Below, one piece after another: positions 51,544 through 61,790 of a stretch of DNA of 64,000 bases. The notes under the pieces were generated by a model. It was not told where the DNA came from. It saw only the letters and a program-made list of their open reading frames with translations, and searched no databases. The stretch's first letter is position 1; the number at the start of each line of letters is the position of its first letter. The DNA comes from Hoylesella loescheii DSM 19665 = JCM 12249 = ATCC 15930 (GTDB taxonomy: Bacteria; Bacteroidota; Bacteroidia; Bacteroidales; Bacteroidaceae): contig NZ_KB899219.1 of assembly GCF_000378085.1 (NCBI RefSeq), positions 1 through 64,000 on the forward strand, read 5' to 3'. The position numbers and the translations under genes are program-made.

Positions 51544-54084
51544 TTAAGATGCAGCCGTTTCTTTTACGGAAAGTTCTTCTTTGTCGGGGCACTTGTCGAT
51601 AACGATGGTGTCGCCTAGTGCCAATTCGTCGGAGAGGATGCGCTCGGCGAGTAAGTCTTCGATGTACGTTTGTATGGCGCGCTTTAATGGGCGTGCGCCA
51701 AACTGTACGTCGTAACCCTTCGAAGCAACGAAGTTCTTAGCCTCGGGTGTTATTTCGAGGTGGTAGCCCAAGTCTTCAACGCGTTTGTAAAGACCTCTTA
51801 ACTCGATGTCGATAATGCGGTTGATGGCCTCAAGATCTAGCTGATCGAAGGTGATAATCTCGTCGAGGCGGTTCAAAAACTCAGGTGCGAACTGCTTGCT
51901 AAGGCTCTTTTGGATGATGGCACGTGCGTATTCCTTGTCTTTTTCGTTCATGTTAAGACCCAACGCACCACCTGTGTTGAAGCCCACACCACGTCCAAAC
52001 TCTTTCAACTGTCGTGTTCCGGCATTCGAAGTCATGATGATAACCGTATTGCGGAAGTCTACCAGTCGGCCGTTTCCATCGGTAAGGCGACCCTCGTCCA
52101 AAACTTGCAGCAGTAGGTTAAACACGTTTCCGTGCGCTTTCTCAATTTCATCGAGCAACACGATGGAGTAAGGCTTGCGGCGAACACGTTCCGTTAGCTG
52201 TCCGCCCTCTTCGTAACCCACGTATCCCGGAGGAGCACCCACCAATCGCGAAACGTTAAAGCTTTCGGTGTACTCGCTCATATCGACACGTATAAGGGCA
52301 TCGTCGCTGCCGAACATAAACTGCGCCAACTTCTTGGCCAGATAAGTTTTGCCCACACCAGTAGGACCAAGGAACATGAAAACGCCAATGGGATGATTGG
52401 GCTCTTTTAGTCCAACGCGATTGCGCAGAATGGCTTTGGTCATTTTCTCGATGGCCGCATCTTGCGCCACTACCGCCTGTTTCAGTTCGTTGGCCATGCC
52501 TTTTAGCCTTACGCCTTCGGTCTCGGCCATTCGTTGAACAGGCACACCCGTCATGATCGACACAACCTCGGCCACCTCTTTTTCGGTTACGGGTTGCCGG
52601 TTATCGTTGTCGCCGAAGGCCCATTCGTGGTTCAGCGCTTCCAATTCCTTTTCCAGTCGCACTTGCATGTCGCGGTAGTTGGCGGCCAATTCGTAGTTTT
52701 GGTTCACCACGGCGTTTTGCTTTTTAAGCTTCGCCTCGTCCAATTCCTTCTCCTTTTCGATGATGGCGGGCGGCACTTCCACGTGTTGCAGATGCACCTT
52801 TGCACCCACTTCGTCGAGCGCATCAATGGCCTTATCGGGGAAAGCCCTATCTGTGACATAACGTTCTGTCAGTTTGACACAGGCGCGCAATGCGTCTTCG
52901 GTGTACGCCACATGGTGATGGCGCTCGTATCTATCCTTAATATTTTCTAGAATTTGCAAGGTTTCGTCGGCCGTTGTTGGCTCGAGTATCACCTTTTGGA
53001 AGCGTCTTTCCAGCGCACCGTCTTTCTCGATGCTGTTACGATATTCGTCTAGCGTGGTTGCTCCAACGCATTGAATGGTGCCACGAGCCAATGCGGGCTT
53101 CATGATATTGGCGGCATCCATGCTGCCAGGAGTGCTTCCTGCGCCGATGATGGTGTGTATCTCGTCGATGAAGACGATAATGTCGGAGTTGTTTTCAATC
53201 TCTTTGAGCAATCCACGGATGCGCTCTTCGAACTGTCCGCGATACTTCGTTCCGGCCACCATGCCTGCCATGTCGAGGCTTACGATGCGCTTATTGAACA
53301 GCACGGGCGATGTTTTGCGCTTGGCGATAAGCTGTGCCAGTCCCTCGACAATGGCGCTTTTGCCTACGCCCGGTTCGCCAATGATGATGGGGTTGTTCTT
53401 TTTTCGACGACTAAGAATTTCGGTAACGCGCAAGATTTCCCTTTCTCGGCCCACCACGGGGTCGAGTTTATCTTCCATTGCGGCCTGTGTAAGGTCGGTA
53501 GAAAAACTGTCGAGAATGGGCGTTTTACCATTGCCCTTAGCCGTTTGAGTGGCTTGTGCGCGCTCGTTACGCTGTGCACCGTTGCTGCCAGGCATGGGTT
53601 CGTCTTCCTCGTCGTCAGAAAGTCCGAGGCTATCTTGCGATGGCATAGCCCGCTTTTGCAGGTAAGCCAGTGTATCTTCGTAGTTCAAGTTGTTGCTTTC
53701 AAGCACCTGCTTGGCTCCATTGTCCACGCGGTCGTGTAGTATTGCAAGTAAAAGGTGCTGCACATCCACGGTTTGCGTGTTCTGTATACGCGCTTCCAGC
53801 ACCGCCAATTTCAAGATGTTGTTTGCCATTTCGTTAAGTGCCATCTCGTTGTTAGCCATAGGCTCGTGTTGCGCGTGTGCCTTTGCCAACTCTTCTAGTT
53901 GTGCTCGCATGGCTTCGATGTCGGTGTTATGGCGTGCAAAAAGCTCGTTTACAGGGCCACCGCTTCCTCTGAGGATACCCAGAAGCAGGTGTTCGGGCCC
54001 CACAGCGTTGCTCGCCAGCCGTGTCGCTTCTTCTCGGCTGAATGCCAGAACCTCTGAAACCCTAGGTGAAAATTGGCTTATCAT
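51544..54084 (-). CDS. clpC: ATP-dependent Clp protease ATP-binding subunit ClpC
   Basis: 846-residue AAA+ unfoldase. N-domain repeats ([24 protein letters not shown]), first Walker A GEPGVGKS, a UVR-like middle segment ([29 protein letters not shown], cut here in two readings: [17 protein letters not shown] and [12 protein letters not shown]), second Walker A GPTGVGKT, and a GVGFNTGG loop where ClpP-binding residues lie. The middle domain separates it from ClpA at 26700. Expected role is stress-related protein degradation with ClpP. Divergent from ridA, with a strong terminator downstream. Confidence 0.95.
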   Translation of the reverse strand: MISQFSPRVSEVLAFSREEATRLASNAVGPEHLLLGILRGSGGPVNELFARHNTDIEAMRAQLEELAKAHAQHEPMANNEMALNEMANNILKLAVLEARIQNTQTVDVQHLLLAILHDRVDNGAKQVLESNNLNYEDTLAYLQKRAMPSQDSLGLSDDEEDEPMPGSNGAQRNERAQATQTAKGNGKTPILDSFSTDLTQAAMEDKLDPVVGREREILRVTEILSRRKKNNPIIIGEPGVGKSAIVEGLAQLIAKRKTSPVLFNKRIVSLDMAGMVAGTKYRGQFEERIRGLLKEIENNSDIIVFIDEIHTIIGAGSTPGSMDAANIMKPALARGTIQCVGATTLDEYRNSIEKDGALERRFQKVILEPTTADETLQILENIKDRYERHHHVAYTEDALRACVKLTERYVTDRAFPDKAIDALDEVGAKVHLQHVEVPPAIIEKEKELDEAKLKKQNAVVNQNYELAANYRDMQVRLEKELEALNHEWAFGDNDNRQPVTEKEVAEVVSIMTGVPVQRMAETEGVRLKGMANELKQAVVAQDAAIEKMTKAILRNRVGLKEPNHPIGVFMFLGPTGVGKTYLAKKLAQFMFGSDDALIRVDMSEYTESFNVSRLVGAPPGYVGYEEGGQLTERVRRKPYSIVLLDEIEKAHGNVFNLLLQVLDEGRLTDGNGRLVDFRNTVIIMTSNAGTRQLKEFGRGVGFNTGGALGLNMNEKDKEYARAIIQKSLSKQFAPEFLNRLDEIITFDQLDLEAINRIIDIELRGLYKRVEDLGYHLEITPEAKNFVASKGYDVQFGARPLKRAIQTYIEDLLAERILSDELALGDTIVIDKCPDKEELSVKETAAS

Positions 54085-54320
54085 ATACTTTATTCCTCCT
54101 GTATTTTCGTTAAATTGTTACTTGTCGCCATTGCGACGGTTGGTTGCCTCGTTTGGGGCAACCTTGTAAATAGAGATTGGCAAACACCGTGCCAAAGTGC
54201 GTTCGAACGTAAGATGGCTGGCAATAGGCCATCGAACGCATCCCATCTAATGCAAATATAGTGAAAAAAACGCAATCTTCATCGGGATATATCAATAAAA
54301 AAATACAAACTCTGGCAAAC

Positions 54321-54351
54321 TTGCTCACGTCAAGTTTTATTATTATATTTG
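54321..54351 (+). promoter_or_regulatory. Promoter of ridA
   Basis: TTG (54321-54323), 20 bases, TATATTTG (54344-54351), 29 bases before the ridA ATG. The 54085-54320 remainder shows no gene. Confidence 0.7.
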
Positions 54352-54380
54352 CACGCAAAATATAGAAACAATCAACACAA

Positions 54381-54755
54381 ATGAAAGCAATCAACACAGA
54401 AAAAGCACCCAAGGCCATCGGTCCTTACAGTCAAGCCATCGAGGCTAACGGTTTTGTATTCGCCTCGGGACAGCTTCCCGTAGACGTAACGACGGGCGAA
54501 TTCGTGCCAGGTGGCGTGAAAGAACAAACCCGCCAATCGCTTACCAATGCGCGAAACGTGCTGCAAGCGGCAGGTGCCGACCTAAGCAACGTGGTTAAGA
54601 CCACCGTTTTCCTATCAGACATGGCCAACTTCGCCGAGATGAACGAAGTGTATGCCGAGTTTTTCGCACAACCTTTCCCTGCCCGTTCGGCCGTAGCCGT
54701 GAAGGCGTTACCTAAGGGTGCGTTGGTAGAAGTGGAGTGCATCGCCGCCAAATAA
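54381..54755 (+). CDS. ridA: RidA family enamine/imine deaminase
   Basis: 124-residue trimeric RidA protein that clears reactive 2-aminoacrylate and related imines made by PLP enzymes. The start AINTEKAPKAIGPYSQAIEANG and FASGQLPVD, the catalytic arginine in PARSAVAVKALPKGALVEVE and the C-terminal glutamate (VEVECIA) are all in place. Full length. Has its own promoter; the YitT gene follows after 52 bases and may be co-transcribed. Confidence 0.95.
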   Translation: MKAINTEKAPKAIGPYSQAIEANGFVFASGQLPVDVTTGEFVPGGVKEQTRQSLTNARNVLQAAGADLSNVVKTTVFLSDMANFAEMNEVYAEFFAQPFPARSAVAVKALPKGALVEVECIAAK

Positions 54756-54807
54756 AGGGTGAAAAGCGTAAAGTGCACAGACATAAACTTTTACAGCATA
54801 CCGCAAA

Positions 54808-55743
54808 ATGATAGCCGTAAGCAGAAAAACCCTATATAGGGAACTTACCGATTACGTGATGATTGGTATCGGCATGGTGTTCTACAGCTTGGGTTGGGTG
54901 GCCTTTTACTTGCCCAACCACATCACCTCTGGTGGCGTAGCCGGTCTTTCATCTATTGTTTTCTGGGGCACGGGCACGCCTGTGCAGTTCACCTACTTTG
55001 GTCTGAACCTGATTCTTCTCGCTATTGCCTTAAAGATTTTGGGCTTTAAGTTTTGCCTGAAAACCATCTATGGCGTAGTGATGATGACCATATTCATTTC
55101 GTTGTTTCGTCAACTCTTCCCTCATCCCACAATTCTTCGCGACGAACCCTTCATGGCCTGCATCATCGGGTCGTGTTTCTGCGGTATCGGTTTAGGGTTC
55201 GGATTGTCTTATCACGGCAGTTCGGGTGGGTCGGACATCGTTGCAGCCATCATCAACAAGTATCGCGACATCTCCCTTGGACGTGTAATCCTGTTGGTAG
55301 ACATGGTTATCGTATCGCTCAGTTATTTGGTGTTGAAGAGTTGGGAACAGGTTATCTATGGCTATGTAGGACTTATCGTGGTGTCGTTTGTTCTCGATCA
55401 GGTGGTTAACATGGGCAAACGCTCGGTGCAATTCCTCATCATTTCCGAACGCTACGAAGAGATTTGCCAACGCATAACCAGCACTCCGCCCCATCGCGGA
55501 TGCACTATCATCGATGCCACGGGCTATTATTCGGGCAGCCATCTCAAGCTGGTGATTCTTGTAACCAAGCAACGTGAGGCTTCGCAAGTGTACAGTATGA
55601 TCGACGAAATCGACCCGCAGGCTTTCGTAACGCAATCTGCCGTGAGCGGCGTTTATGGCAATGGGTTCGATAAGTTCAAGGTAAAACGAAACAAAAAGCG
55701 CGTGGAAGAGCTGCCTAAAACAAGCAACCCCAGCGCAGTTTAG
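54808..55743 (+). CDS. YitT family membrane protein (DUF161/DUF2179)
   Basis: 311 residues: five or six N-terminal membrane helices with the GGVAGLSSI and SSGGSDIVAAIINKY motifs of the YitT family, then a soluble DUF2179 domain (about 215-295, RGCTIIDATGYYSGSHLKLV). The substrate of this family is not established. The first ATG at 54808 gives a plausible start (MIAVSRKTLYRELTDYV). The last 20 residues are basic and variable. Confidence 0.88.
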   Translation: MIAVSRKTLYRELTDYVMIGIGMVFYSLGWVAFYLPNHITSGGVAGLSSIVFWGTGTPVQFTYFGLNLILLAIALKILGFKFCLKTIYGVVMMTIFISLFRQLFPHPTILRDEPFMACIIGSCFCGIGLGFGLSYHGSSGGSDIVAAIINKYRDISLGRVILLVDMVIVSLSYLVLKSWEQVIYGYVGLIVVSFVLDQVVNMGKRSVQFLIISERYEEICQRITSTPPHRGCTIIDATGYYSGSHLKLVILVTKQREASQVYSMIDEIDPQAFVTQSAVSGVYGNGFDKFKVKRNKKRVEELPKTSNPSAV

Positions 55744-55816
55744 TGGCTAAATGATCTACTAGATGCCCGTTTATACACGGCGCATAGACAAGAACAGCTT
55801 GCTAGCATCATATAAT

Positions 55817-55892
55817 TTTGAGGGATTTCTCATCCTTAACGACCTACACCTTATTATATATGTAGTGCGATAAGGATGAGAAATCCCTCAAA
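55817..55892. terminator. Perfect 22-bp inverted repeat between convergent genes
   Basis: Arms tttgagggatttctcatcctta (55817-55838) and its exact complement (55871-55892), 32-base loop that itself contains ctaca...tgtag. It sits between the stops of the YitT gene and asd. It could end transcription in both directions, although T-runs are short, or be a small mobile palindrome. Confidence 0.55.
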
Positions 55893-56022
55893 TTTATTTA
55901 TCTATTGCCTGCTAAAATCAGTTCGAGAACAAAACGACTACTAGTCTTATAGCCTCGTCGTTTCGTTAACTCGTGATTCTTAAATGCAAATTTCCCTTGG
56001 CTGTTGACCAAATAACAAGACC

Positions 56023-57042
56023 TTATTTTCGTGCCAAGGTCTTATCGTTCTTCATCAGATATTCTGCAATCTGTACGGCATTAAGGGCTGCACCCTTGCG
56101 AATTTGGTCGCCGCTGAGCCACAACGTCAGTCCGTTTTCATCGGCCAAGTCTTTTCTGATACGACCAACGAAGATGTCGTCTTTGCCTCCTGTCTCCAAT
56201 GGCATGGGGTAAACGCCCTGCGAGGGGTCGTCTTTCAGCGTGCAACCAGGTGCGGCAGCGATGGCCTTACGTGCCTCTTCTATCGACAGCGGACGCTCGG
56301 TTTCAATCCAAACACTTTCCGAATGCGACCTAAGCGAGCTCACCCTTACACACGTTGCCGAGCACTTGGCGTCGGTGTGCATAATCTTTTGCGTTTCGTG
56401 ATACATCTTCATCTCTTCCTTTGTGTAGCCGTTATCGGTGAAAACGTCTACCTGCGGTATCACGTTATAGGCCAGTTGGTGTGGAAATTTACTCACCGTG
56501 GGTTCTTCGCCCTTAACCAATTGGCTGTATTGTGTTTGCAATTCGGCCATGGCAGCAGCTCCTGCGCCACTCGCGCTTTGGTAACTCGACACGCGAATGC
56601 GCTTAATGTGCGACAGCTTTTCCAGCGGTTGCAGCACCACCACCATCATAATCGTGGTGCAATTGGGGTTAGCCACGATGCCACGAGGACGGTTTAGTGC
56701 ATCTTCGGCATTACATTCGGGCACCACTAGTGGCACTTCGGGGTCCATACGGAATGCGCTAGAATTGTCGATCATCACCGTTCCGTGTTTCGTAATGGTC
56801 TCCGCGAACTCTTTCGACGTGCCTCCGCCTGCCGATACGAAAGCGAAATCCACGTCGCGGAAGTCGTCGTTGTGTTGCAAAAGCTTCACAACATGCTCTT
56901 TGCCATTGAACATATAGGTTTGACCTGCACTGCGTTCCGACCCGAAAAGCACTAGCTCGTCGATGGGGAAAGCACGCTCTGACAATATGCGCAAGAACTC
57001 TTGACCCACCGCGCCACTTGCGCCTACAATTGCTACTTTCAT
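56023..57042 (-). CDS. asd: Aspartate-semialdehyde dehydrogenase
   Basis: 339-residue enzyme of the lysine, methionine and threonine pathway, reducing aspartyl phosphate with NADPH. The start at 57042 gives [20 protein letters not shown], with the Rossmann motif at 7-13 and an aagaagg-like ribosome site ahead; an in-frame ATG at 57081 would add 13 residues with no family match. The catalytic cysteine is C128 in [27 protein letters not shown] follows, and the KCSATCVRV and [11 protein letters not shown] segments carry the remaining substrate contacts. It converges on the YitT gene. Confidence 0.95.
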   Translation of the reverse strand: MKVAIVGASGAVGQEFLRILSERAFPIDELVLFGSERSAGQTYMFNGKEHVVKLLQHNDDFRDVDFAFVSAGGGTSKEFAETITKHGTVMIDNSSAFRMDPEVPLVVPECNAEDALNRPRGIVANPNCTTIMMVVVLQPLEKLSHIKRIRVSSYQSASGAGAAAMAELQTQYSQLVKGEEPTVSKFPHQLAYNVIPQVDVFTDNGYTKEEMKMYHETQKIMHTDAKCSATCVRVSSLRSHSESVWIETERPLSIEEARKAIAAAPGCTLKDDPSQGVYPMPLETGGKDDIFVGRIRKDLADENGLTLWLSGDQIRKGAALNAVQIAEYLMKNDKTLARK

Positions 57043-57276
57043 TTCCTTCTCTTTTAATAATAATGATATATTGCGTTGCAAATGTACAACTTTCCACGTT
57101 TATACGCGTCAGTTTGATATATTTTTTGCAACTTTGCAGTGATAAAGACAAACAACGCCCCTGCCAAAGCATTGCGCAAGCTGTCTAAATCTACCCTAGA
57201 AAGCGCAGTATAACTAGCATTTCTAGCAACAAACACCCTGCATTATCACCTCTAAACCACCATAAGCGAAACGACA

Positions 57277-59391
57277 ATGTTCTCTGCCTTCCCCATCACC
57301 GACCCCACGTTGATCTTCTTCATCGTGATGCTTATCATCCTTTTTGCCCCTATCGTGATGGGCAAATTGCGCATCCCCCATATCGTTGGCATGGTGTTGG
57401 CGGGCGTTGCAGTGGGCGAATACGGGTTTAACATTTTGGAACGCGACGACTCTTTCGAACTCTTCGGGCGCGTGGGCTTGTATTACATCATGTTCTTGGC
57501 GGCCCTTGAGATGGACAGCAGCAGCCTAAAGCGCAACAAGTACCGCTTTATGATGTTTGGCTTGGCCACGTTTGTCGTGCCTTTCGGCCTTATTTATCTG
57601 TTGGGAACTTCCTTTTTGCACTACACCACAGCTGCTTCGTTGCTCTTGGCCACGTTGATGGCCTCGAATACGCTTATCGCTTACCCCATCATTGGCCGTT
57701 ACGGACTTCAGCGAAACCCTGCTGTGGCACTCAGTGTGGGGTCTACCATGATAGCGTTGTTCCTCTCCCTGGTGGTGTTGGCTATGATCGTGGCAGCCCA
57801 TCACGAAGGTGGCGACGCGCTTTTTTGGCTTTGGTTTGTGCTTAAAGTTGTGGCTTTCTGTGCGGGTATGGCTTTTTTCGTGCCTCGTCTCACACGTTGG
57901 TTCCTGCGTCGATATAGCGATGCCGTGATGCAATTTATCTTCGTGATGGCCATACTCTTCCTTAGCGCGTCCATTTCTTCAACCATTGGGCTCGAAGGTA
58001 TCTTTGGCGCGTTCTTGGCAGGTCTTATCCTTAACCGCTATGTACCACGACTTTCGCCGTTGATGAACCGCATCGAGTTCATCGGAAACGCCATTTTCAT
58101 TCCCTATTTCCTTATCGGTGTGGGCATGCTCATCAACCTTCGCCTGCTGTTTCAAGGTCAGGGCATCATCTGGGTTGTGCTGGCCATCACCGTTGTGGGC
58201 ACATTGGGCAAGGCCATAGCGGCCTATCTCGCGAGTTGGAGGTTTCGAATGCACGCTCCTTCGGGACAAATGATGTTCGGTTTAACCTCTGCCCACGCTG
58301 CGGGAGCTATCGCCATCGTGATGGTTGGCATGCAATTAGAGATTGAACCAGGTCGTTATCTCATCACCGACGATATTCTTAACGCCGTGGTTATTATGAT
58401 ATTGATAACCTGCATCATCTCTTCGGTGATAACCGAACGTGCTGCCAAGACCTTTATATTGAGCGAAAAGAACATACCTGCTAGCGAATCAAACGAGCAA
58501 GACGATGAAAGCATGCTCGTGCCCGTGAAATATCCCGAGTATGCCAACCGCCTAATGGGCTTGGCTATCATGATGCGCAACCCCAAACTGAACCGTGGCA
58601 TCATCGCATTGAACCTTGTTTACGACGACGAACACATGCGCGCCAACCAGGAAAAGGGGCAACAGCTGCTCGATCAAGTATCGAAATACGCTGCCGCCAC
58701 CGATGTACGAACACAAACGCAGGTGCGTATCGCGGCTAATATTGCCAACGGCATTAAGCACGCCTTTAACGAATTTCATGCCTCCGAGATTATTATTGGT
58801 CTGCATAGGCATAAGGATGTGTCGCCAAAGTTTTGGGGGCAGTTCCACCAGAGCCTGTTCAATGGACTGAACCGACAGATTATCATGGCGCGATTGAACC
58901 AACCCCTAAGCACGATTCGTCGTATTCAGGTGGCCGTTCCCTCGCGTGCGCAATACGAACCAGGCTTCTATCGCTGGCTCGAACGCCTCGCACGCGTGGC
59001 GTTGAACCTCGAATGCCGCATCGTTTTCCATGGTCGTCAAGACACGTTGGCACTCATCAACGAGTTTGTTCGTAATCGTCATGCCACCATGCGTGCCGAA
59101 TACGCGCTGATGAACCATTGGAACGAATTGCCATCGCTGGCTGCCACCATCGCGTCCGACCATCTCTTCGTGGTGGTTACGGCACGAAAGGGCACCGTGA
59201 GCTATAAAACGGCACTCGACCATTTGCCCGATGAACTGACCAGACATTTCTCGGGGACAAACCTCATGATTGTTTTCCCCGACCAATATGGCGATGGAAG
59301 CGAGGAACTTACCTTTGCCGAGCCACAGCATACCGAAGGAACTAGCGCCTATGAAGACGTTGGGAAGTGGATGAAGAAGTTGAAGAAGTAG
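57277..59391 (+). CDS. CPA2-type cation:proton antiporter with C-terminal stress-like domain
   Basis: 704 residues. The first 390 or so form about 12 membrane helices of the Na+/H+ or K+/H+ exchanger fold (FAPIVMGKLRIPHIVGMVLAGV, SSTIGLEGIFGAFLAGLILNRYVP, FGLTSAHAAGAIAIVMVGM). The rest (about 420-690) is soluble and resembles one or two universal-stress-protein-like domains, as in other Bacteroidetes antiporters. Start at 57277, divergent from asd with about 230 bases between. Ion preference not determined. Its stop is followed 5 bases later by a 22-bp tandem repeat. Confidence 0.88.
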   Translation: MFSAFPITDPTLIFFIVMLIILFAPIVMGKLRIPHIVGMVLAGVAVGEYGFNILERDDSFELFGRVGLYYIMFLAALEMDSSSLKRNKYRFMMFGLATFVVPFGLIYLLGTSFLHYTTAASLLLATLMASNTLIAYPIIGRYGLQRNPAVALSVGSTMIALFLSLVVLAMIVAAHHEGGDALFWLWFVLKVVAFCAGMAFFVPRLTRWFLRRYSDAVMQFIFVMAILFLSASISSTIGLEGIFGAFLAGLILNRYVPRLSPLMNRIEFIGNAIFIPYFLIGVGMLINLRLLFQGQGIIWVVLAITVVGTLGKAIAAYLASWRFRMHAPSGQMMFGLTSAHAAGAIAIVMVGMQLEIEPGRYLITDDILNAVVIMILITCIISSVITERAAKTFILSEKNIPASESNEQDDESMLVPVKYPEYANRLMGLAIMMRNPKLNRGIIALNLVYDDEHMRANQEKGQQLLDQVSKYAAATDVRTQTQVRIAANIANGIKHAFNEFHASEIIIGLHRHKDVSPKFWGQFHQSLFNGLNRQIIMARLNQPLSTIRRIQVAVPSRAQYEPGFYRWLERLARVALNLECRIVFHGRQDTLALINEFVRNRHATMRAEYALMNHWNELPSLAATIASDHLFVVVTARKGTVSYKTALDHLPDELTRHFSGTNLMIVFPDQYGDGSEELTFAEPQHTEGTSAYEDVGKWMKKLKK

Positions 59392-59396
59392 TGGAA

Positions 59397-59506
59397 GTAG
59401 TAAGGTAGTAAGTGATAAGTAGTAAGGTAGTAAGTGATAAGTAGTAAGGTAGTAAGTGATAAGTAGTAAGGTAGTAAGTGATAAGTAGTAAAGGGATGAG
59501 TAGTAA
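59397..59506 (+). repeat. Tandem repeat, 22-bp period
   Basis: Four identical units (gtagtaaggtagtaagtgataa) at 59397, 59419, 59441 and 59463, then a degenerate fifth. It begins 5 bases after the antiporter stop and is not palindromic. Identical copies imply recent expansion. Confidence 0.95.
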
Positions 59507-59584
59507 GAATAAAGTAGTAAGTGGTAGTTTGAAATGTTAAGCAATTAAGGTGTTAAAAGAAATAGGGTAATACCTTTATGGGTT

Positions 59585-59624
59585 AGTTGGTGAGTTAACA
59601 AGTTAACGAGTTGACAAGCTAAGG
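59585..59624. repeat. 8-bp-period tract (5 units)
   Basis: Units agttggtg, agttaaca, agttaacg, agttgaca and agctaagg, the reverse complement of the AACTYAYN type, between the antiporter and lolD. The rest of this 327-base gap shows a loose repeat of ttaactcctttactcc near 59668-59700 and no gene. Confidence 0.7.
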
Positions 59625-59718
59625 AACTTACATGTGTGTTTGCCACTCTGCTTCTGAATCATTTGGCTTAACTCCTTTTACTCCTTTACTTCTTTACTCC
59701 TCAAGAAACTAAATCAAT

Positions 59719-60429
59719 ATGATAACAATAAAATCAATAACCAAGAGTTTCGGCTCGTTGCAAGTGCTTAAAGGCATCGACTTGCAGATAAACAAAGGCG
59801 AAGTGGTGAGCATCGTAGGACCTAGCGGTGCCGGAAAAACCACGCTGTTGCAAATAATTGGTACACTCGATCGACCTGATGGCGGTGAAGTGGTGGTTGA
59901 TGGTGTGGATGTTGGTACGCTATCGAGTAAGAAATTGAGCGACTTCCGCAATCTGCATCTGGGCTTTATCTTCCAGTTTCACCAGCTGTTACCCGAGTTT
60001 ACGGCCTTAGAAAACGTGATGATACCGGCCTATATCGCTGGTAAGAAGAAAAGCGAAGCCCTCGAAAGGGCCAACGAATTGCTTACTTTTCTTGGACTAG
60101 CCGACCGCGCTAACCATAAGCCAGCTGAGCTCTCGGGTGGCGAAAAGCAAAGGGTGGCCGTGGCGCGCGCATTGGTTAACGAGCCTGCAGTGGTGTTGGC
60201 CGATGAGCCTTCGGGTAGTTTAGACTCTAAAAACAAGGCCGAACTACATCAGTTGTTCTTCGACCTGCGCGATAAGTTTGGTCAAACGTTCGTCATTGTC
60301 ACTCACGATGAAGAACTAGCGAAGCTTACCGACCGCACCATTCATCTGCGCGACGGCATGGTGGAGCGCGATTTGGCTGCCGACCAACCTGCTGAACCCA
60401 CTCCGCAAGAGGCAGAAGAGGTTTTGTAA
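59719..60429 (+). CDS. lolD: Lipoprotein-releasing-type ABC transporter ATP-binding protein
   Basis: 236-residue ATPase. Walker A GPSGAGKT (34-41), Q-loop [18 protein letters not shown], signature [15 protein letters not shown], Walker [13 protein letters not shown] and H-loop VTHDEE are complete. The [19 protein letters not shown] segment is typical of LolD, the ATPase that drives release of lipoproteins from the inner membrane. The partner permease is not in the window, which is common in Bacteroidetes. The last 25 residues are acidic and variable. Followed by a strong terminator. Confidence 0.85.
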   Translation: MITIKSITKSFGSLQVLKGIDLQINKGEVVSIVGPSGAGKTTLLQIIGTLDRPDGGEVVVDGVDVGTLSSKKLSDFRNLHLGFIFQFHQLLPEFTALENVMIPAYIAGKKKSEALERANELLTFLGLADRANHKPAELSGGEKQRVAVARALVNEPAVVLADEPSGSLDSKNKAELHQLFFDLRDKFGQTFVIVTHDEELAKLTDRTIHLRDGMVERDLAADQPAEPTPQEAEEVL

Positions 60430-60498
60430 ACAGCTTTCCGCCGTTTCGTATCTTATTCTCTATGCACTAAAGCAATCACGTTTTTCGTGTTTTTGCGT

Positions 60499-60540
60499 GA
60501 GGTGGTGCAAGGCACATGGAGGCCTTGCACCACCTCTTTT
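60499..60540 (+). terminator. Rho-independent terminator of lolD
   Basis: Perfect 15-bp stem (gaggtggtgcaaggc / gccttgcaccacctc, 8-base loop) followed by TTTT, about 70 bases after the stop. Confidence 0.88.
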
Positions 60541-60621
60541 ACTATTATCCGATTTGCGAAGTATTTATTTCTAAAGCACGTTTAATAAGATTTTGCAGCG
60601 AGCTTTTTAATTACTCGCCTT

Positions 60622-60709
60622 GTTACAGCTTAGATGGAATAGGGTTCCAGATGACATGGAACATTGTTCCAGATGATATGGAACAGGATTCCAGATGACA
60701 TGGAATTGG
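60622..60709. repeat. 22-bp palindromic array, 4 units
   Basis: Units at 60622, 60644, 60666 and 60688. Three have strong arms ((G/A)TTCCA / TGGAA(C/T)) around gatgaca or gatgata. A hairpin-like gcgagctttttaattactcgc directly precedes it, as in the 590-bp repeats. Bases 60710-60961 hold a diverged match to the taatgcataat...agcgcatt part of that element and no gene. Confidence 0.92.
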
Positions 60710-60961
60710 ATTCCCAATGGTTTAAACTTTTCCTATAGGCAAACTTTTGAATAACGTTCTTATAAGTAGTGCATAATGGCATTTATATAAGCGCATTACA
60801 TTCGCACTTATGATGCACCAAGTCGAGATAACAAACAACACGTAATACCCTACTTACAATTGAGTGGTATTAGTTCTACTGCCAGGTGGTGGTTGAACTT
60901 TTGGACGGTAAGGGAAACAAAAGTGAAAGCGTGAGAAGGCGAAAATATAATATCAAGAAAG

Positions 60962-61053
60962 AAAAAGACCAAGACCTACGGCCTTGTTTCCTTCTTTCAT
61001 TGCCTAGGCAGGGTAGGTCGCTTTGGCTCCCAACCCTGCCCTCCCAACAGACC
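60962..61053 (+). repeat. Leader element of array 3
   Basis: 92-bp copy, plus orientation, nearly identical to leader 1b. Box A, box B and the GACC joint are all present. It directly abuts the first repeat core at 61054. Confidence 0.9.
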
Positions 61054-61402
61054 AACCGCTACGCGGTAGTTGGCTCAATGCAAATGCTGTTTTTACTCCC
61101 GGCTCACATCAATCATGCCAACCGCTACGCGGTAGTTGGCGAAATACAAGCGTTTTTTTCCTCCAAACTCGCATCAATCATGCCAACCGCTACGCGGTAG
61201 ATGGCTCAATGCAAATGCTGTTTTTACTCCCAACTCACATCAATCACGCCAACTGCTATGCGGTAGTTGGCTCAATGCAAATACTGTTTTTACTCCCAAC
61301 TCGAATCAATCACGCCAACCGCTACGTGGTAGTTGGCTCAATGCAAATGCTGTTTTTACTCCAAACTTGCATCAATCATGCCAACCGCTACGCGGTAGTT
61401 GG
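61054..61402 (+). repeat. Array 3: six 66-bp units
   Basis: Cores start at 61054, 61120, 61185, 61251, 61317 and 61383 (spacings 66, 65, 66, 66, 66). Four of six cores are perfect, so this is the least decayed array. Between cores lie conserved segments such as caatgcaaatgctgttttta and actcacatcaatcacgcc. Confidence 0.92.
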
Positions 61403-61552
61403 TTCAATAAATGTTGTTTACGTTTTGTGCTTGCTTAATAGATATGGTTTCTTATCCTGAATAAACGAATTAATATATTGGGTTGTGATGGCAAATAGCT
61501 TGTAAAAGGTGGCATGTGGGTAAATGATATTACTAGACTGGCAGTTGGGTAA

Positions 61553-61635
61553 GCAAACAAAAAAGTTGGCAAGTTTACGAGCTTGTCCGTGCTTAACAAA
61601 CATACGGACTTGCATACTCGTAAACTTGCCAACTT
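61553..61635 (-). terminator. Terminator of the dxr-rseP transcript
   Basis: On the minus strand, a 19-bp perfect stem (aagttggcaagtttacgag and its complement) with an imperfectly paired interior is followed by TTTTTTGTTT. It lies about 155 bases after the rseP stop. Confidence 0.75.
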
Positions 61636-61790
61636 ATTTATTTCTTAACTAGTTGGTTTATTTGTTTATCAGCTTGTTTTCTTGTTTGGTGTTGAGTTGC
61701 CTATTGGTTACACTGAGCAATATAATTACTCGAAAGCGCACCGGCTTTAAGTTCACAAATCTGATGAACTTACACCCTTATAAACTCACC

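Noticed and set aside
61023..61460. 145-residue open frame through array 3
   Set aside because: Repeat translation, as for array 1b; overlapping frames in the same array are equally open.
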